NCBI GenBank assembly: GCA_934338065.1
Contig: CAKRGX010000004.1
Coordinates: forward strand, 1-64,000
Origin: an uncultured Eubacterium sp.
GTDB taxonomy: Bacteria; Bacillota; Clostridia; Lachnospirales; Lachnospiraceae
DNA length: 64,000 bases
Reading direction: 5' to 3'
The stretch's first letter is position 1, and every line of letters begins with the position of its first letter. The notes below the pieces were generated by a model, which was not told the DNA's origin, made no database searches, and saw only the letters and a list, made by a program, of their open reading frames with translations. Of this stretch, positions 18,171 through 28,130 are shown in pieces. Position numbers and translations under genes: made by a program.

Positions 18171-19766
18171 TCATTTTGCCAGTTTTTCTATTCCCTTAAA
18201 TTTTGTAATAATATCATCAACCAACAATTTATCTACAAGGAAATAGTCCATCCCATTTTTGTCTACCCGATAGAAATTGGTTCCGTCATATGGAAGATAC
18301 TTAATCGTGACATCCCGCTTATCCTCATGATAGACAATCGTCAACACCGGCTTAGTACTCTTTACCTTAACTTCATGATCCACTGCCTTTTCTGAATATT
18401 CAAGCAAATATGCCGTGGAATATGGTGTAAGAAAAGCGTTTTCATCTTTATCTGAAATACGTTTGCCATTTAATGTCCAGATATTTTTCTGACTCTTATC
18501 CGATTTATTCTGAACAGCAATCCCCTGTTGTCCCTCCGTGGGACTTGGTGTCACCGCAGCCGTCTTTTTATTCTTTGTTTTAGCTGGTGTACGGGTAACT
18601 TTTAATGTTGTATTACCATAAGTTACATCATACCCCCTAATACTTGTTGCCAGAACAGAGTACACACAATGATCCATACTCTTATAGGCATCTAACTTCG
18701 TCATATTCTCTACTACGCTCTGGTCCATCTTATATACATGACGGCTTCCCTTTTCGCAGACATAATATCCATCTTTCGTCTTATCGCCAACACATAAGAT
18801 AAGAGTTTTATACTCACGTTTATTTTCCGGTATGATATAACTTGTTTTTCCAGATGATTGTCCGGTTACAACCGTACTTGGTGTCGCCGTAGCAGTTGGC
18901 GTATAGCCTTTCTTTGCTTTGTAATATCTGACTGTAATAACAGATGATGGCTGAGCCAGACCATACGCACTAAGGTCCTCACACTGATAATCGACAAGTT
19001 CCGTATATGTCAGTGCATTAAAATACCCTAATGTATTATTCCATTCAGAAGCACTGGTTGCCAGCGGTTTCTTATATGGTTTTGTAATGTTCCAATTAGA
19101 ATAAAAGTCTACCTTATCTTTATCCGAGACATATTTCGCCTCAAAATCTTTTCCTTTTTTGTTATCAACACAAATATACGTCATATAATCTGCCTCTATT
19201 TGTGGCAGCTTATCCATCTTTATCATCTTATTTTTTGCTACATTAATTGACGTGACAAGCGTCTCATCCAGACAATAAATCGTATCTCCGGCATTCGACT
19301 TACTATAATATCCCATATTTTCTTTCGGAACTTTCCTACCAATATCATACTTGTATTCACGCCCGTCTTTTGCCGTAACAATAAGCGTCATGGATGGATT
19401 TTTCAGTCCATACTGATCTAATTGCTGCACTCCATCCTCAATTTTTTCCACAGCCTTCAACGGATTCAGTGCATCTGTTATTGCTGTGACCTTTTCCTCA
19501 TTTACCGGAATAGAAGCACCATCAGAAAATTTCCAATGATCTTTCTCATGAGAAAGTGCCCAGATTTCTTTTCCATTTTTTTCAAACGTCATACGTTGGA
19601 TCGTATCTGCCGTTATCGTATCCACTGTTATCTGTTTTTTATCTTTGTCTGGATCAGAATCTTTCTTACCGCTCTTTGATGGCATAAGAAAATACAAAAT
19701 CAGACAGACCGCCAGCACTGCACAAAGCACAAGTAATGTAATAAGATTTTTTTTCTTAGAAGACAT
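18171..19766 (-). CDS. DUF4340 domain protein, partner of Gld-type ABC exporter
   Basis: The protein has 531 residues with one N-terminal membrane anchor (about 7-29) and a large extracytoplasmic part. Residues about 60-350 look like the DUF4340 repeat fold (ADTIQRMTFEKNGKEIWALS, then LDQYGLKNPSMTLIV), which recurs in this family. An Ala/Thr/Pro-rich stretch near 290-310 and another near 400 interrupt it. Its ATG overlaps the stop of the GldG-like gene (TAATG), so it is the last gene of a four-gene operon. The family is found next to GldG-like proteins, but its role is unknown. Confidence 0.75.
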   Translation of the reverse strand: MSSKKKNLITLLVLCAVLAVCLILYFLMPSKSGKKDSDPDKDKKQITVDTITADTIQRMTFEKNGKEIWALSHEKDHWKFSDGASIPVNEEKVTAITDALNPLKAVEKIEDGVQQLDQYGLKNPSMTLIVTAKDGREYKYDIGRKVPKENMGYYSKSNAGDTIYCLDETLVTSINVAKNKMIKMDKLPQIEADYMTYICVDNKKGKDFEAKYVSDKDKVDFYSNWNITKPYKKPLATSASEWNNTLGYFNALTYTELVDYQCEDLSAYGLAQPSSVITVRYYKAKKGYTPTATATPSTVVTGQSSGKTSYIIPENKREYKTLILCVGDKTKDGYYVCEKGSRHVYKMDQSVVENMTKLDAYKSMDHCVYSVLATSIRGYDVTYGNTTLKVTRTPAKTKNKKTAAVTPSPTEGQQGIAVQNKSDKSQKNIWTLNGKRISDKDENAFLTPYSTAYLLEYSEKAVDHEVKVKSTKPVLTIVYHEDKRDVTIKYLPYDGTNFYRVDKNGMDYFLVDKLLVDDIITKFKGIEKLAK

Positions 19767-21289
19767 TATTTTTTCCTCCTGCGATTCCAGATCAAGAATC
19801 CGGCAAGCAGCAGAGCTGCCGGTACAATTCCCAGCAAAACAGTTGTCCAGAAACGAACATCACCATCAGCAATCGCTGCACTATCCACAGTCAGAGACCG
19901 ATCCGGAATATTCAATACTTTAATCTCGTCACCGGCATCACCCACAAGCCATGTCAGAGCATTTACTATAATACTCCGGTTTCCATACTGATTATCTCCA
20001 ATGACACTCGCCATTGATTGTGAAGAGTAATCCGGCACTGCAGTAAATGCTGCTGAGCCAACGACAAACAGCTTCGTTGCATGTCCCTCTCCCTTAGTAT
20101 CCTGCGCATGCGTGTCAGTTGCTGTCATAACCACACTAAACTTACCACTTTCGTCCTGTGCTGATTTTTCCACTTTACTGTTCTTAATATCTTCCAGTGA
20201 CTTACAGTATGCCTTATCAGATGTTTCCATAACAGACTCTGTCGTAAGTGTGCCTCGAACTTTCGACTCTGCCGTCAAAGCACGGCTGTACCATGCTAAT
20301 GTACTCTTGCTTCCTACATCTTCTACAATGCTGTTCCCATCAACCGCCTTAGGTGTTAAAAGCATATACATACCAGATCCATAAGAAGCAGAATATTCTT
20401 CCGGATCCATGACCATACCTTCTTTGGCAATAATTCCATAGTCTTTCAATAACTTATCATAGTATGGTGTTTTTGCCGTGTAATTCAGGAAAAACAGTCC
20501 CTTTCCGCCTTCCTTTAAGTATTCTGAAATGTACTGATATTCCTTCTCTGTCAGATCTTTAGAAGGGCTATTCATAATAAGCAGATCACAATCATCGGAA
20601 ATTTTAGTATTTTTTGATATAGCAAAATTCTCATGCTCTAATCCATTCTTAGAAAGAAGATCTGCCAGATCATCACTTAATGACTGTTCTCCATGATCAT
20701 TCGTAACATAGACCTTTTTCGTATTTTTTAATGTAACTTTCTGAATTGCTGATGTAATGGCAGACTCTAATTTTAACTTCTGAGGAATCTGCTGATAACT
20801 TCCACTGCTCGTATCATACCCATATTCGATCATTTCTTTCTGAAAGGACACATATTGAGACTTTTTCGTATTATTATCTACTACGATCACATCATTATCT
20901 GCGACATCTTTATCCGTATAGTCCTTGGCAAAATTCGGATACAGCACCGGATTTTTCTTTTCTACTTTAATATGATCATAGTGAGCATACAGATTCACAA
21001 TATTTTCTATATTAATAACTTTTGTATTTGCCGCCGACACAGCTTCGTTTCCATCTTCAACCAGATAATAAATCGTAATATCATCCTTCAACTGTGAGAC
21101 AAACGATACGGTATCATTTGATAGGGAATACAGGAAATCCGAATTCATATCTTTTGAAAAACCGAAACGTGTCACTAAAATATTGAGAATAACAACAACG
21201 ATAACAACAATGACCATGATCATTGTCTGAAAACTTCCCATTTTAAATTTACGATTTGAAAATGATTTTTTAATCTTATTGCTTTTCAT
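19766..21289 (-). CDS. GldG-like ABC auxiliary protein
   Basis: The protein has 507 residues with membrane segments at about 20-42 and 478-502 and a large domain between them outside the membrane. The domain matches the ABC-type uncharacterized auxiliary family (GldG), with KKVYVTNDHGEQSLSDDL and CDLLIMNSPSKDLTEKEYQY. In Bacteroidetes GldG works with GldA and GldF in gliding, but Firmicute homologues have no known motility role. AAAGGAG precedes the ATG, and the gene is 23 bases after the permease. Confidence 0.8.
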   Translation of the reverse strand: MKSNKIKKSFSNRKFKMGSFQTMIMVIVVIVVVILNILVTRFGFSKDMNSDFLYSLSNDTVSFVSQLKDDITIYYLVEDGNEAVSAANTKVINIENIVNLYAHYDHIKVEKKNPVLYPNFAKDYTDKDVADNDVIVVDNNTKKSQYVSFQKEMIEYGYDTSSGSYQQIPQKLKLESAITSAIQKVTLKNTKKVYVTNDHGEQSLSDDLADLLSKNGLEHENFAISKNTKISDDCDLLIMNSPSKDLTEKEYQYISEYLKEGGKGLFFLNYTAKTPYYDKLLKDYGIIAKEGMVMDPEEYSASYGSGMYMLLTPKAVDGNSIVEDVGSKSTLAWYSRALTAESKVRGTLTTESVMETSDKAYCKSLEDIKNSKVEKSAQDESGKFSVVMTATDTHAQDTKGEGHATKLFVVGSAAFTAVPDYSSQSMASVIGDNQYGNRSIIVNALTWLVGDAGDEIKVLNIPDRSLTVDSAAIADGDVRFWTTVLLGIVPAALLLAGFLIWNRRRKK

Positions 21290-21312
21290 GACAATCTCCT
21301 TTCCTGCTTTCT

Positions 21313-22209
21313 CTAGTTATAACGCTGCTTTTTGATTCTCTGCACTGTAAGAAACAGGAACAGGAAACATACACTAAAATAATAGAACAAAGCACTTAAG
21401 TCTAATATGCCATAAGTAAAATTAGTATAACGATCCGTAAACGAAATTGCACTTAATACTTTGTACAAAAGTCCGTCAAACTTTGCAGAAAAGAATATAT
21501 ATAAAACTCCAAGCGCAGCCTCAGCAATAATTCCCACCAGTGCCGACACCCAGACATTATGGATCCATAAGTTCAAGCAAAATGCCAGAACAATAATCAG
21601 TGCAATAAAAAACACAAGCATAAAAATTTTATTGGATGGCAGCATATTAGCAATACTTGACATCATCATCGTAAAAATATTCAAAACACCGATTGCTACA
21701 GCGGCGATCACCTGACTTTCTGTCAATGATGAAATGAATACCCCCATTGCTATATAAGCACATCCCATGATAAAGAACCCCAGTGTACTTCCATAGGCAA
21801 CTGCATAGTTCACGGTATACGCAGCACCATCTGTCGCAGAAGCATTTGCCAGATTCTGCAGGATGATCGGATACATACAAACAAATGCCATAACTATAGC
21901 AAATAAACTTACTAATGCCAGATATTTACCAAGTACAACCTTTCCAATTGATACCGGCGAGGTATATAACAACTGATCTGTTTTCTGATGTTTTTCATCT
22001 GCCATGCTCTTCATCGTAAGCACAGGAATCAGGAGTAACACGAAAAAGATCTCAATACCACCATAAACTGTTGAAAAGTCAAGGCTTCCTCCCGACAGGT
22101 TATAAACAAAGAAAAATAAGCCAACTAAAACCAGAAAAAAAGCCATAAACACCCAGGCAATCGCGTTTGTAAAATAAGAACGCAACTCTTTTTTATAAAT
22201 CGCTAACAT
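21313..22209 (-). CDS. ABC-2 type permease (GldF-like)
   Basis: The protein has 298 residues and about six membrane segments. It begins MLAIYKKELRSYFTNAIAWVF, the usual start of ABC-2 permeases, and has the loop KSMADEKHQKTDQLLYTSPV typical of the GldF/NosY-like group. It forms the membrane part of the exporter with the ATPase encoded just before. The start overlaps the ATPase end by 17 bases. The cargo is unknown. Confidence 0.85.
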   Translation of the reverse strand: MLAIYKKELRSYFTNAIAWVFMAFFLVLVGLFFFVYNLSGGSLDFSTVYGGIEIFFVLLLIPVLTMKSMADEKHQKTDQLLYTSPVSIGKVVLGKYLALVSLFAIVMAFVCMYPIILQNLANASATDGAAYTVNYAVAYGSTLGFFIMGCAYIAMGVFISSLTESQVIAAVAIGVLNIFTMMMSSIANMLPSNKIFMLVFFIALIIVLAFCLNLWIHNVWVSALVGIIAEAALGVLYIFFSAKFDGLLYKVLSAISFTDRYTNFTYGILDLSALFYYFSVCFLFLFLTVQRIKKQRYN

Positions 22210-23194
22210 TTTCTTCTTCCTCCTTTTTTTTCTTTTGCTTCATTGCCGCTCTCTGACGGCTGCCGTTTCCCGTCAGCTTAATGAATACTTCTTCAAGACT
22301 CGGCTCCCGGCTGCTCATCTCCAGAATCGGACACTTCGCTTCCGCAAAAGCGTAAAAAAGATTCTCCCGGAGATCCTGCTCTGCATCACAGACAACCAGT
22401 ACAGAACACTCCTCCTCTGTCTCTGACTTATCTACGGTACACTGTTTGATTTCTTCCATGCGTTCCAAGACACTTTTTATCAGTTCTTTATTTCCGCGAA
22501 CAAGAAGTTTGATCTCGTTTGTCTGTTCAATATGGGATGCAATCCGGTCCGGTGTATCTGTAACGATCATTTTTCCCTCATTAATAATGATGATCTGATT
22601 ACAAACCGCACTCACTTCCTGCATAATATGGGAACTTAACAGAATCGTATGATTTTTGCTAAGATCACGGATCAGATCACGAATCTCCAGGATCTGCTTG
22701 GGATCCAGTCCAACTGTAGGTTCATCCAGAATCAATATCTCCGGATCACCGATCATTGCTCCAGCCAGTCCAACACGCTGCTTATATCCTTTGGAAAGAT
22801 TTTTGATCAGGCGCTCTGCAACATCCGTTGTTTTTGTACGGCGCATTACTTTTGATATTGTCTGCTGCTTCTTTTCCTTTTTGACTTTCTTCAGATCACA
22901 GACAAAACTCAGATATTCACGAACAAGCATTTCCGGGTATACGGGCGGCTGTTCCGGAAGATATCCGATTCTTTTCTTTGCCTTCTCCGGTTCGTCAAAC
23001 ATATCAATACCGTCAATCTCCACCGTTCCTTCAGTTGCTGAAATATATCCCGTAATCATATTCATTGTTGTGGATTTTCCTGCACCATTCGGTCCCAGGA
23101 ATCCGACAATCTGTCCTTTTTTTACCTCAAAGCTCAGATCATCTACAACATTACGGTCACCATAACGTTTCACCAAATGTTCTACCTTGATCAA
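22193..23194 (-). CDS. ABC transporter ATP-binding protein (GldA-like)
   Basis: The protein has 333 residues from a TTG at 23194, which has AAGGAGG eight bases upstream; the frame is open further upstream but without a ribosome site. Walker A is GFLGPNGAGKSTT, the signature is LSKGYKQRVGL and Walker B is EILILDEPTVGLDP. A C-terminal extension ends in a very Lys/Glu-rich tail. It powers the ABC-2 permease. The GldA-GldF-GldG-DUF4340 order is conserved in other Clostridia. Confidence 0.88.
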   Translation of the reverse strand: MIKVEHLVKRYGDRNVVDDLSFEVKKGQIVGFLGPNGAGKSTTMNMITGYISATEGTVEIDGIDMFDEPEKAKKRIGYLPEQPPVYPEMLVREYLSFVCDLKKVKKEKKQQTISKVMRRTKTTDVAERLIKNLSKGYKQRVGLAGAMIGDPEILILDEPTVGLDPKQILEIRDLIRDLSKNHTILLSSHIMQEVSAVCNQIIIINEGKMIVTDTPDRIASHIEQTNEIKLLVRGNKELIKSVLERMEEIKQCTVDKSETEEECSVLVVCDAEQDLRENLFYAFAEAKCPILEMSSREPSLEEVFIKLTGNGSRQRAAMKQKKKKEEEENVSDL

Positions 23195-23301
23195 AACATG
23201 ACCCTCCTTATATGTATGAAAAATCATTATAAAAGACAACTCTAACCGTCTTTTACAACTCATTTTACTATACAACTGAATTGTTACGAAAGTATGAACA
23301 T

Positions 23302-23330
23302 TTGACACGTTTCAAAAAATGGAGTAATAT
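23302..23330 (+). promoter_or_regulatory. Promoter of aroF
   Basis: TTGACA (23302-23307), a 17-base spacer and TAATAT (23325-23330) form a near-consensus promoter 33 bases before the aroF start. The divergent ABC operon has only a TATAAT at 23226-23231 with a poor -35. Confidence 0.8.
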
Positions 23331-23362
23331 ATCTAGAAATGACAAAAAAGGAGATTTTAACA

Positions 23363-24391
23363 ATGGCTATTCATTATAAAAAAGAAATTATTTCCCCTGA
23401 AGTACTACAGGAATTGTATCCACTTACAGAGGAACAGAGAAAGCAAAAAGAAGTAAGAGATGCAGCGATCAAAGACGTTATCACTGGGGATTCTGACTTA
23501 TTTCTCCTGATCATCGGACCTTGTTCCGCCGACCATGAAGATTCTGTCTGCGATTACATTACCCGTCTTGCCAAAATGCAAGAGAAAGTAAAAGACAGAA
23601 TTTTAATCATTCCCCGTATTTATACAAACAAACCCCGTACTACCGGAGAAGGCTATAAAGGTATTGTACATCAGCCGGATCCGGAAAAAGCAGAAGATTT
23701 TATGGAAGGTCTGATTGCCATGAGAAAGATGCATCTGCGTGCCATATCCGAAACCGGACTTTTTGCAGCGGATGAAATGCTTTATCCGGAAAACTGGCCA
23801 TACATCAGTGATATCTTGTCTTATGTTGCTGTTGGCGCACGTTCCGTTGAAGATCAGCAGCACCGTATGACGGTTAGTGGCATGGATGTTCCGGTTGGCA
23901 TGAAAAATCCAACAAGCGGAGATTTGTCTGTTATGTTAAATTCCTGCATTGCTGCACAGAGCAGCCATACATTTCTCTACCGTGGCTATGAAGTATGCAC
24001 CGACGGAAATCCTCTGGCACACACAATTTTACGTGGTGCGGTAAATAAACATGGTCAGGCAATTCCAAACTATCATTATGAAGATCTGGAACGATTGCAT
24101 GAGAAATACTCCTTACTTAACTTACATAACCCTGCCTGTATTGTTGATGCAAATCATTCAAACTCAGGAAAAAAACACTATGAACAGCCTCGTATCGTTG
24201 ATGAAGTTCTTCACAGCCGCAATGTAAACCCGGCTATCGCAGAACTTGTAAAAGGGGTTATGGTAGAAAGTTATCTTCTTCCGGGCAATCAAAAAGTGAA
24301 CGAACATGAATACGGCAAATCAATCACGGATCCTTGCCTTGGATGGGAAGAAACAGAACGCCTCATCGATAAAATTGCTGACCGTTTATAA
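23363..24391 (+). CDS. aroF: 3-deoxy-7-phosphoheptulonate (DAHP) synthase, class I
   Basis: The protein has 342 residues from the ATG at 23363, which follows AAAGGAG; an in-frame ATG at 23339 has no ribosome site. It joins phosphoenolpyruvate and erythrose-4-phosphate in the first shikimate step. Class I motifs are visible: LLIIGPCSADHE with the metal cysteine, RIYTNKPRTTGEGYKG, VGARSVEDQQHR, DANHSNSGKKH and VMVESYLLPG. It is about the length of E. coli AroF/G/H. No other aromatic pathway gene is nearby. Its stop shares the palindrome TTATAA with the convergent SpoIIM-like gene. Confidence 0.93.
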   Translation: MAIHYKKEIISPEVLQELYPLTEEQRKQKEVRDAAIKDVITGDSDLFLLIIGPCSADHEDSVCDYITRLAKMQEKVKDRILIIPRIYTNKPRTTGEGYKGIVHQPDPEKAEDFMEGLIAMRKMHLRAISETGLFAADEMLYPENWPYISDILSYVAVGARSVEDQQHRMTVSGMDVPVGMKNPTSGDLSVMLNSCIAAQSSHTFLYRGYEVCTDGNPLAHTILRGAVNKHGQAIPNYHYEDLERLHEKYSLLNLHNPACIVDANHSNSGKKHYEQPRIVDEVLHSRNVNPAIAELVKGVMVESYLLPGNQKVNEHEYGKSITDPCLGWEETERLIDKIADRL

Positions 24392-24937
24392 AAATTTTTC
24401 CATCAAAGGAAGATTGGCCTTTACCTCCAAAATGCAGGCAGTGATAAACACAAGTATAACACAGCTCCAACGCAGCAGCTTATGTTTTTCCTGCCTGTTT
24501 TCTTTTTTGTTCAAAAACAAATGTAAATATAATGGCACAAGCAAAAATACATGTGGAATAAGACTGAAAACATAAAAAACAATTCCCATCCCTCCTCTGG
24601 CATATAGAAAAAACATAAGAAGGAAACCGTTTCTCACACCTGTATACCAACTGAATATATTTTGATATAGATTAGCCAGTGGTCCGATCATAAATACAAG
24701 GAAAAGAAACAGATATTTACCATGCTGCCAGATACTCTTACCAAGCAGTGCCATAGTATTCTCACCCCTCTGTGACCAGAACATCAGATTATCTTCTAAT
24801 TGTTTTCTCAATTCCTGAAATGACTGCTGAAATATATAATACATAACAGCACCTATAAAAAAACCAATCAGGTAAAGTAAAAAGATCTTTTGCAGTTCCT
24901 CTTTTTTCCCTGACTGGCCGTATCGATGTCTTCGCAT
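24386..24937 (-). CDS. SpoIIM-like stage II sporulation membrane protein
   Basis: The protein has 183 residues from the ATG at 24937, chosen because AAAGGAG lies eight bases upstream. Four to five membrane segments are visible. The layout matches SpoIIM: a first segment with a small-residue turn (LYLIGFFIGAVMYYIF), a central pair (FLLMFFLYARGGMGIVFYVF then SLIPHVFLLVPLYL) and a last segment ending near an acidic residue (CILEVKANLPLM). SpoIIM is part of the engulfment machinery in the forespore. The match is by topology and pattern, so the name is a family-level call. Confidence 0.65.
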   Translation of the reverse strand: MRRHRYGQSGKKEELQKIFLLYLIGFFIGAVMYYIFQQSFQELRKQLEDNLMFWSQRGENTMALLGKSIWQHGKYLFLFLVFMIGPLANLYQNIFSWYTGVRNGFLLMFFLYARGGMGIVFYVFSLIPHVFLLVPLYLHLFLNKKENRQEKHKLLRWSCVILVFITACILEVKANLPLMEKFL

Positions 24938-24987
24938 ATGTCCACTCCTTTCTGGAATCATCCTATGCGTGGACAAACGAAAACATG

Positions 24988-25524
24988 CTATTTATTTTTC
25001 AAAACTTTGTATGCCATCAACCCGGCAATTGTCTTTCCATCCGTAATCTCACCCTGACGGATCATATCAACTAATTCATCCAGTGTATACCGTTCAATCT
25101 GCACAAACTCATTTTCATCCAGATGCTGTCTGGATGGGATTAATGATTCGGTATAGAAAATCGCTATCCGCTCACTTGTATAGGCGGCAGCAGAATGATA
25201 ATCGACAAGATGATGAATCTCCTCTGAACGATAACCAATCTCCTCTTCCAGTTCTCTCGCTGCGCAGACAGCAAAGTCTTCCTCGACAGAGTCTCTCCCT
25301 CCTGCAGGTATTTCCAGGAGAAGATCATCAATCGCACCACGGTATTGTCGGACAAGCAGAATTTTCCCCTCATCATCTACCGGAATAATTGCTGATGCCC
25401 CCTTATGTTCAATAATATCCCATTGAGCAATATTTCCATTTGGAACCTGAAGGTCATACGTATAAAAATCTATAATATGACCATGATGTTCCAGTTTTTT
25501 ATCAAGAATCCTAAATTTTTTCAT
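24988..25524 (-). CDS. Nudix hydrolase, ADP-ribose pyrophosphatase type
   Basis: The protein has 178 residues. A perfect Nudix box (GX5EX7REUXEEXGU) runs from the second Gly of AGGRDSVEED to ARELEEEIGY, at about 80-102. The N-terminus (LEHHGHIIDFYTYDLQVPNG) and length fit ADP-ribose pyrophosphatase (NudF/YqkG). The ATG follows the aminotransferase stop directly, with AAAGGAC as ribosome site, so both are on one transcript. Confidence 0.88.
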   Translation of the reverse strand: MKKFRILDKKLEHHGHIIDFYTYDLQVPNGNIAQWDIIEHKGASAIIPVDDEGKILLVRQYRGAIDDLLLEIPAGGRDSVEEDFAVCAARELEEEIGYRSEEIHHLVDYHSAAAYTSERIAIFYTESLIPSRQHLDENEFVQIERYTLDELVDMIRQGEITDGKTIAGLMAYKVLKNK

Positions 25525-26724
25525 TTATTTCAAGTCCTTTAAAAAAGATTCAATGCGGTCTATCCCCTTCCCAATCTGCTCTTTGGAAATGGCATAGGAA
25601 AGACGGATATAACCTGGAAATCCAAAATCGGTACATGGAATAACCGCAACACTGTAATCCTCCAGTAAAATAGTGGCCAGTCTGGACACATCGCCTACTT
25701 TTTCACCTTTGTATTCCTTATCAAATGTTTCACTCACATTAATAAATGTATAGAAAGCACCTTTTGGTTCAATAACGCTTACATATGGCAATGCTTTTAA
25801 CCGGCTGTAAATGTAATCCTTTCGTTCACCAAATTCTTTTACCATTTCATTCACTTTCTCCTGAGAACCTGTCAGAGCCTCCAATGCTGCCTTCTGCGCA
25901 ATGGAGTTCGGATTTGACGTCTGATGGCTCTGAACACTGCTCATCAGCTTTGTTATCTCCCTACTTGCACCGGTATAGCCGATTCTCCAGCCTGTCATAG
26001 CATAACTCTTAGACAATCCACTGCATGTTATCGTTCTTTCATATATTTCTTTGCCAAGAGAACCAATACTAACATGCTCATCCTCACCATAGATCAGGTA
26101 TTCATACATTTCATCCGAAACAACATAAATATCTTTTTCAACAATTACCTTTGCCAAAGCCTCTAACTCTTCGCGGCTGTAAATCATTCCAGTCGGATTG
26201 TTTGGTGTATTTAAAACAAATGCCTTTGTTTTCTCATTGCAGGCAGCAGCCAGCTTCTCCGGTGTTATTTTAAAATTTTCTTCCTCGGTTGTTTCCACAA
26301 TTACCGGAACACCACCAGCCAGCTTTACAATTTCCGGATAACTTAGCCAAAACGGTGCAGGAATGATAACTTCATCACCCTCATTGATTATGGCAGTAAA
26401 AATATTAGTAAGAGAATGTTTTCCACCATTGCTGATAACAATCTGATCTGTTCCATAATCCAAATGATTAAAAGTTTTAAATTTCTCGCTGATTGCTTTT
26501 TTCAATTCTTCTGTACCAGAAGCAGGAGTATATTTTGTAAATCCCTGATGGATTGCATCGATTGCTTTCTCGTTAATATTATCCGGTGTATTAAAATCCG
26601 GTTCACCGGCACCAAACCCTACAAGGTCTATTCCCTGTGCTTTCAGCGCTTTTGCCTTTGCTGTAATTGCCAGCGTCGATGATGGTTTTACCTGACTTGC
26701 TCTTTTTGATAACGTTATTGACAT
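25525..26724 (-). CDS. Class I/II aminotransferase, aspartate aminotransferase-like
   Basis: The protein has 399 residues, typical for the AspB-type Igamma group. The PLP lysine is in CSGLSKSYAMTGWRIGY, the Asn/Pro motif is VLNTPNNPTGMIYSR, and the C-terminal Arg site is FPGYIRLSYA. The likely reaction is aspartate plus 2-oxoglutarate to oxaloacetate plus glutamate, though related enzymes also use aromatic amino acids. TTAGGAGG precedes the ATG. It lies 27 bases after the PFL-family gene. Confidence 0.9.
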   Translation of the reverse strand: MSITLSKRASQVKPSSTLAITAKAKALKAQGIDLVGFGAGEPDFNTPDNINEKAIDAIHQGFTKYTPASGTEELKKAISEKFKTFNHLDYGTDQIVISNGGKHSLTNIFTAIINEGDEVIIPAPFWLSYPEIVKLAGGVPVIVETTEEENFKITPEKLAAACNEKTKAFVLNTPNNPTGMIYSREELEALAKVIVEKDIYVVSDEMYEYLIYGEDEHVSIGSLGKEIYERTITCSGLSKSYAMTGWRIGYTGASREITKLMSSVQSHQTSNPNSIAQKAALEALTGSQEKVNEMVKEFGERKDYIYSRLKALPYVSVIEPKGAFYTFINVSETFDKEYKGEKVGDVSRLATILLEDYSVAVIPCTDFGFPGYIRLSYAISKEQIGKGIDRIESFLKDLK

Positions 26725-26751
26725 TTTTTTATCCTCCTAAATATTAAGAAA

Positions 26752-28116
26752 CTAATTTTTAAAACTGTGAATTGGTGCCGGGATGCGTCCTGTTCTTGTA
26801 ATAAAATCGTCACAAGAGAATTTGTTCACCGGCATGATCGGCGCATAACCAAGCAATCCACCAAATTCAGCCTGTTCACCAACCCCTTTACCTTCTACCG
26901 GAATCAGACGAACTGCCGTCGTTTTCTGATTTACCATACCGATAGCCATTTCATCTGCAATAATACCGGCAATCGTTGTATCTTTTGTGTCTCCCGGAAT
27001 AGCAATCATATCAAGACCAACCGAGCAGACACATGTCATTGCCTCCAATTTTTCAAGAGAAAGAGCACCTTCCGATACCGCATCAATCATTCCCTGATCT
27101 TCACTGACCGGAATAAATGCACCACTCAGGCCGCCTACATAAGAGGATGCCATAACACCACCCTTTTTCACCTGATCATTCAACATAGCAAGTGCTGCCG
27201 TCGTCCCCGGTGCTCCGGCCCTCTCCAGGCCAAGCGTCTCGAATATCTCAGCAATGCTGTCACCTACTGCCGGTGTCGGTGCCAGTGACAGATCAATAAT
27301 TCCAAAAGGAACACCCAGACGTTTCGAGGCCTCATATGCAACAAGCTGCCCCACACGAGTAATCTTAAAAGCGGTCTTCTTGATTGTCTCACATATAACA
27401 CTAAAGTTTTCGCCTTTGACTTTATCTAATGCCGTTTTTACTACTCCCGGTCCACTGACACCTACATTAATTACAGCATCTCCCTCTGTTACACCGTGGA
27501 ATGCTCCTGCCATAAACGGGTTATCATCCGGCGCATTACAGAAGACTACCAACTTAGCGCAGCCAATAGAATCCTGATCCTTTGTCAACGCTGCTGTTTC
27601 TTTAATAACCTTGCCCATAAGAAGGATTGCATCCATGTCCAGTCCCGTCTTTGTCGAGCCTACATTAACAGAACTGCAGATATACTCTGTCGTTGACAAT
27701 GCTTTTGGGATTGAGAGAATCAGATTGCGGTCTGCCTCTGTCATTTTTTTTGAAACCAATGCGCTATAACCGCCAATAAAGTTTACCCCGACCTTCTTAG
27801 CGGCACGGTCCAGCGTCTGTGCAATCTTAACAAAATCTTCCGGTGCTTTACAGGCAGAGCCGCCTACTAATGCGATCGGTGTTACAGAAATACGTTTATT
27901 AACAATTGGAATACCAAATTCTTTTCCTATGTCTTCACCGGTCTGAACGAGATTTTCCGCCATTGTAGTAATCTTATTATAAATATTATCGCACAGTTTA
28001 TCCAAATTACTATCAATACAATCAAGCAAACTAATTCCTAACGTAATTGTACGAACATCTAAATTTTCCTTTTCTATCATTTTATTGGTCTCGATGACCT
28101 CATTGATATTGATCAT
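26752..28116 (-). CDS. UPF0210 (DUF711) PFL-fold protein
   Basis: The protein has 454 residues and matches the UPF0210 family, distantly related to pyruvate formate-lyase, with [39 protein letters not shown] and the C-terminal GRIPAPIHS. No glycyl-radical loop is evident, so it is not a formate-lyase. The family is almost always next to the small ACT protein encoded 14 bases upstream, as here, but the function of the pair is unknown. Confidence 0.88.
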   Translation of the reverse strand: MININEVIETNKMIEKENLDVRTITLGISLLDCIDSNLDKLCDNIYNKITTMAENLVQTGEDIGKEFGIPIVNKRISVTPIALVGGSACKAPEDFVKIAQTLDRAAKKVGVNFIGGYSALVSKKMTEADRNLILSIPKALSTTEYICSSVNVGSTKTGLDMDAILLMGKVIKETAALTKDQDSIGCAKLVVFCNAPDDNPFMAGAFHGVTEGDAVINVGVSGPGVVKTALDKVKGENFSVICETIKKTAFKITRVGQLVAYEASKRLGVPFGIIDLSLAPTPAVGDSIAEIFETLGLERAGAPGTTAALAMLNDQVKKGGVMASSYVGGLSGAFIPVSEDQGMIDAVSEGALSLEKLEAMTCVCSVGLDMIAIPGDTKDTTIAGIIADEMAIGMVNQKTTAVRLIPVEGKGVGEQAEFGGLLGYAPIMPVNKFSCDDFITRTGRIPAPIHSFKN

Positions 28117-28130
28117 AACAGTCTCCCCTC

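Noticed and set aside
23194-23308. Longer N-terminus for the ABC ATPase
   Set aside because: The extra residues lack a ribosome site and family similarity; the TTG at 23194 has a perfect AAGGAGG.
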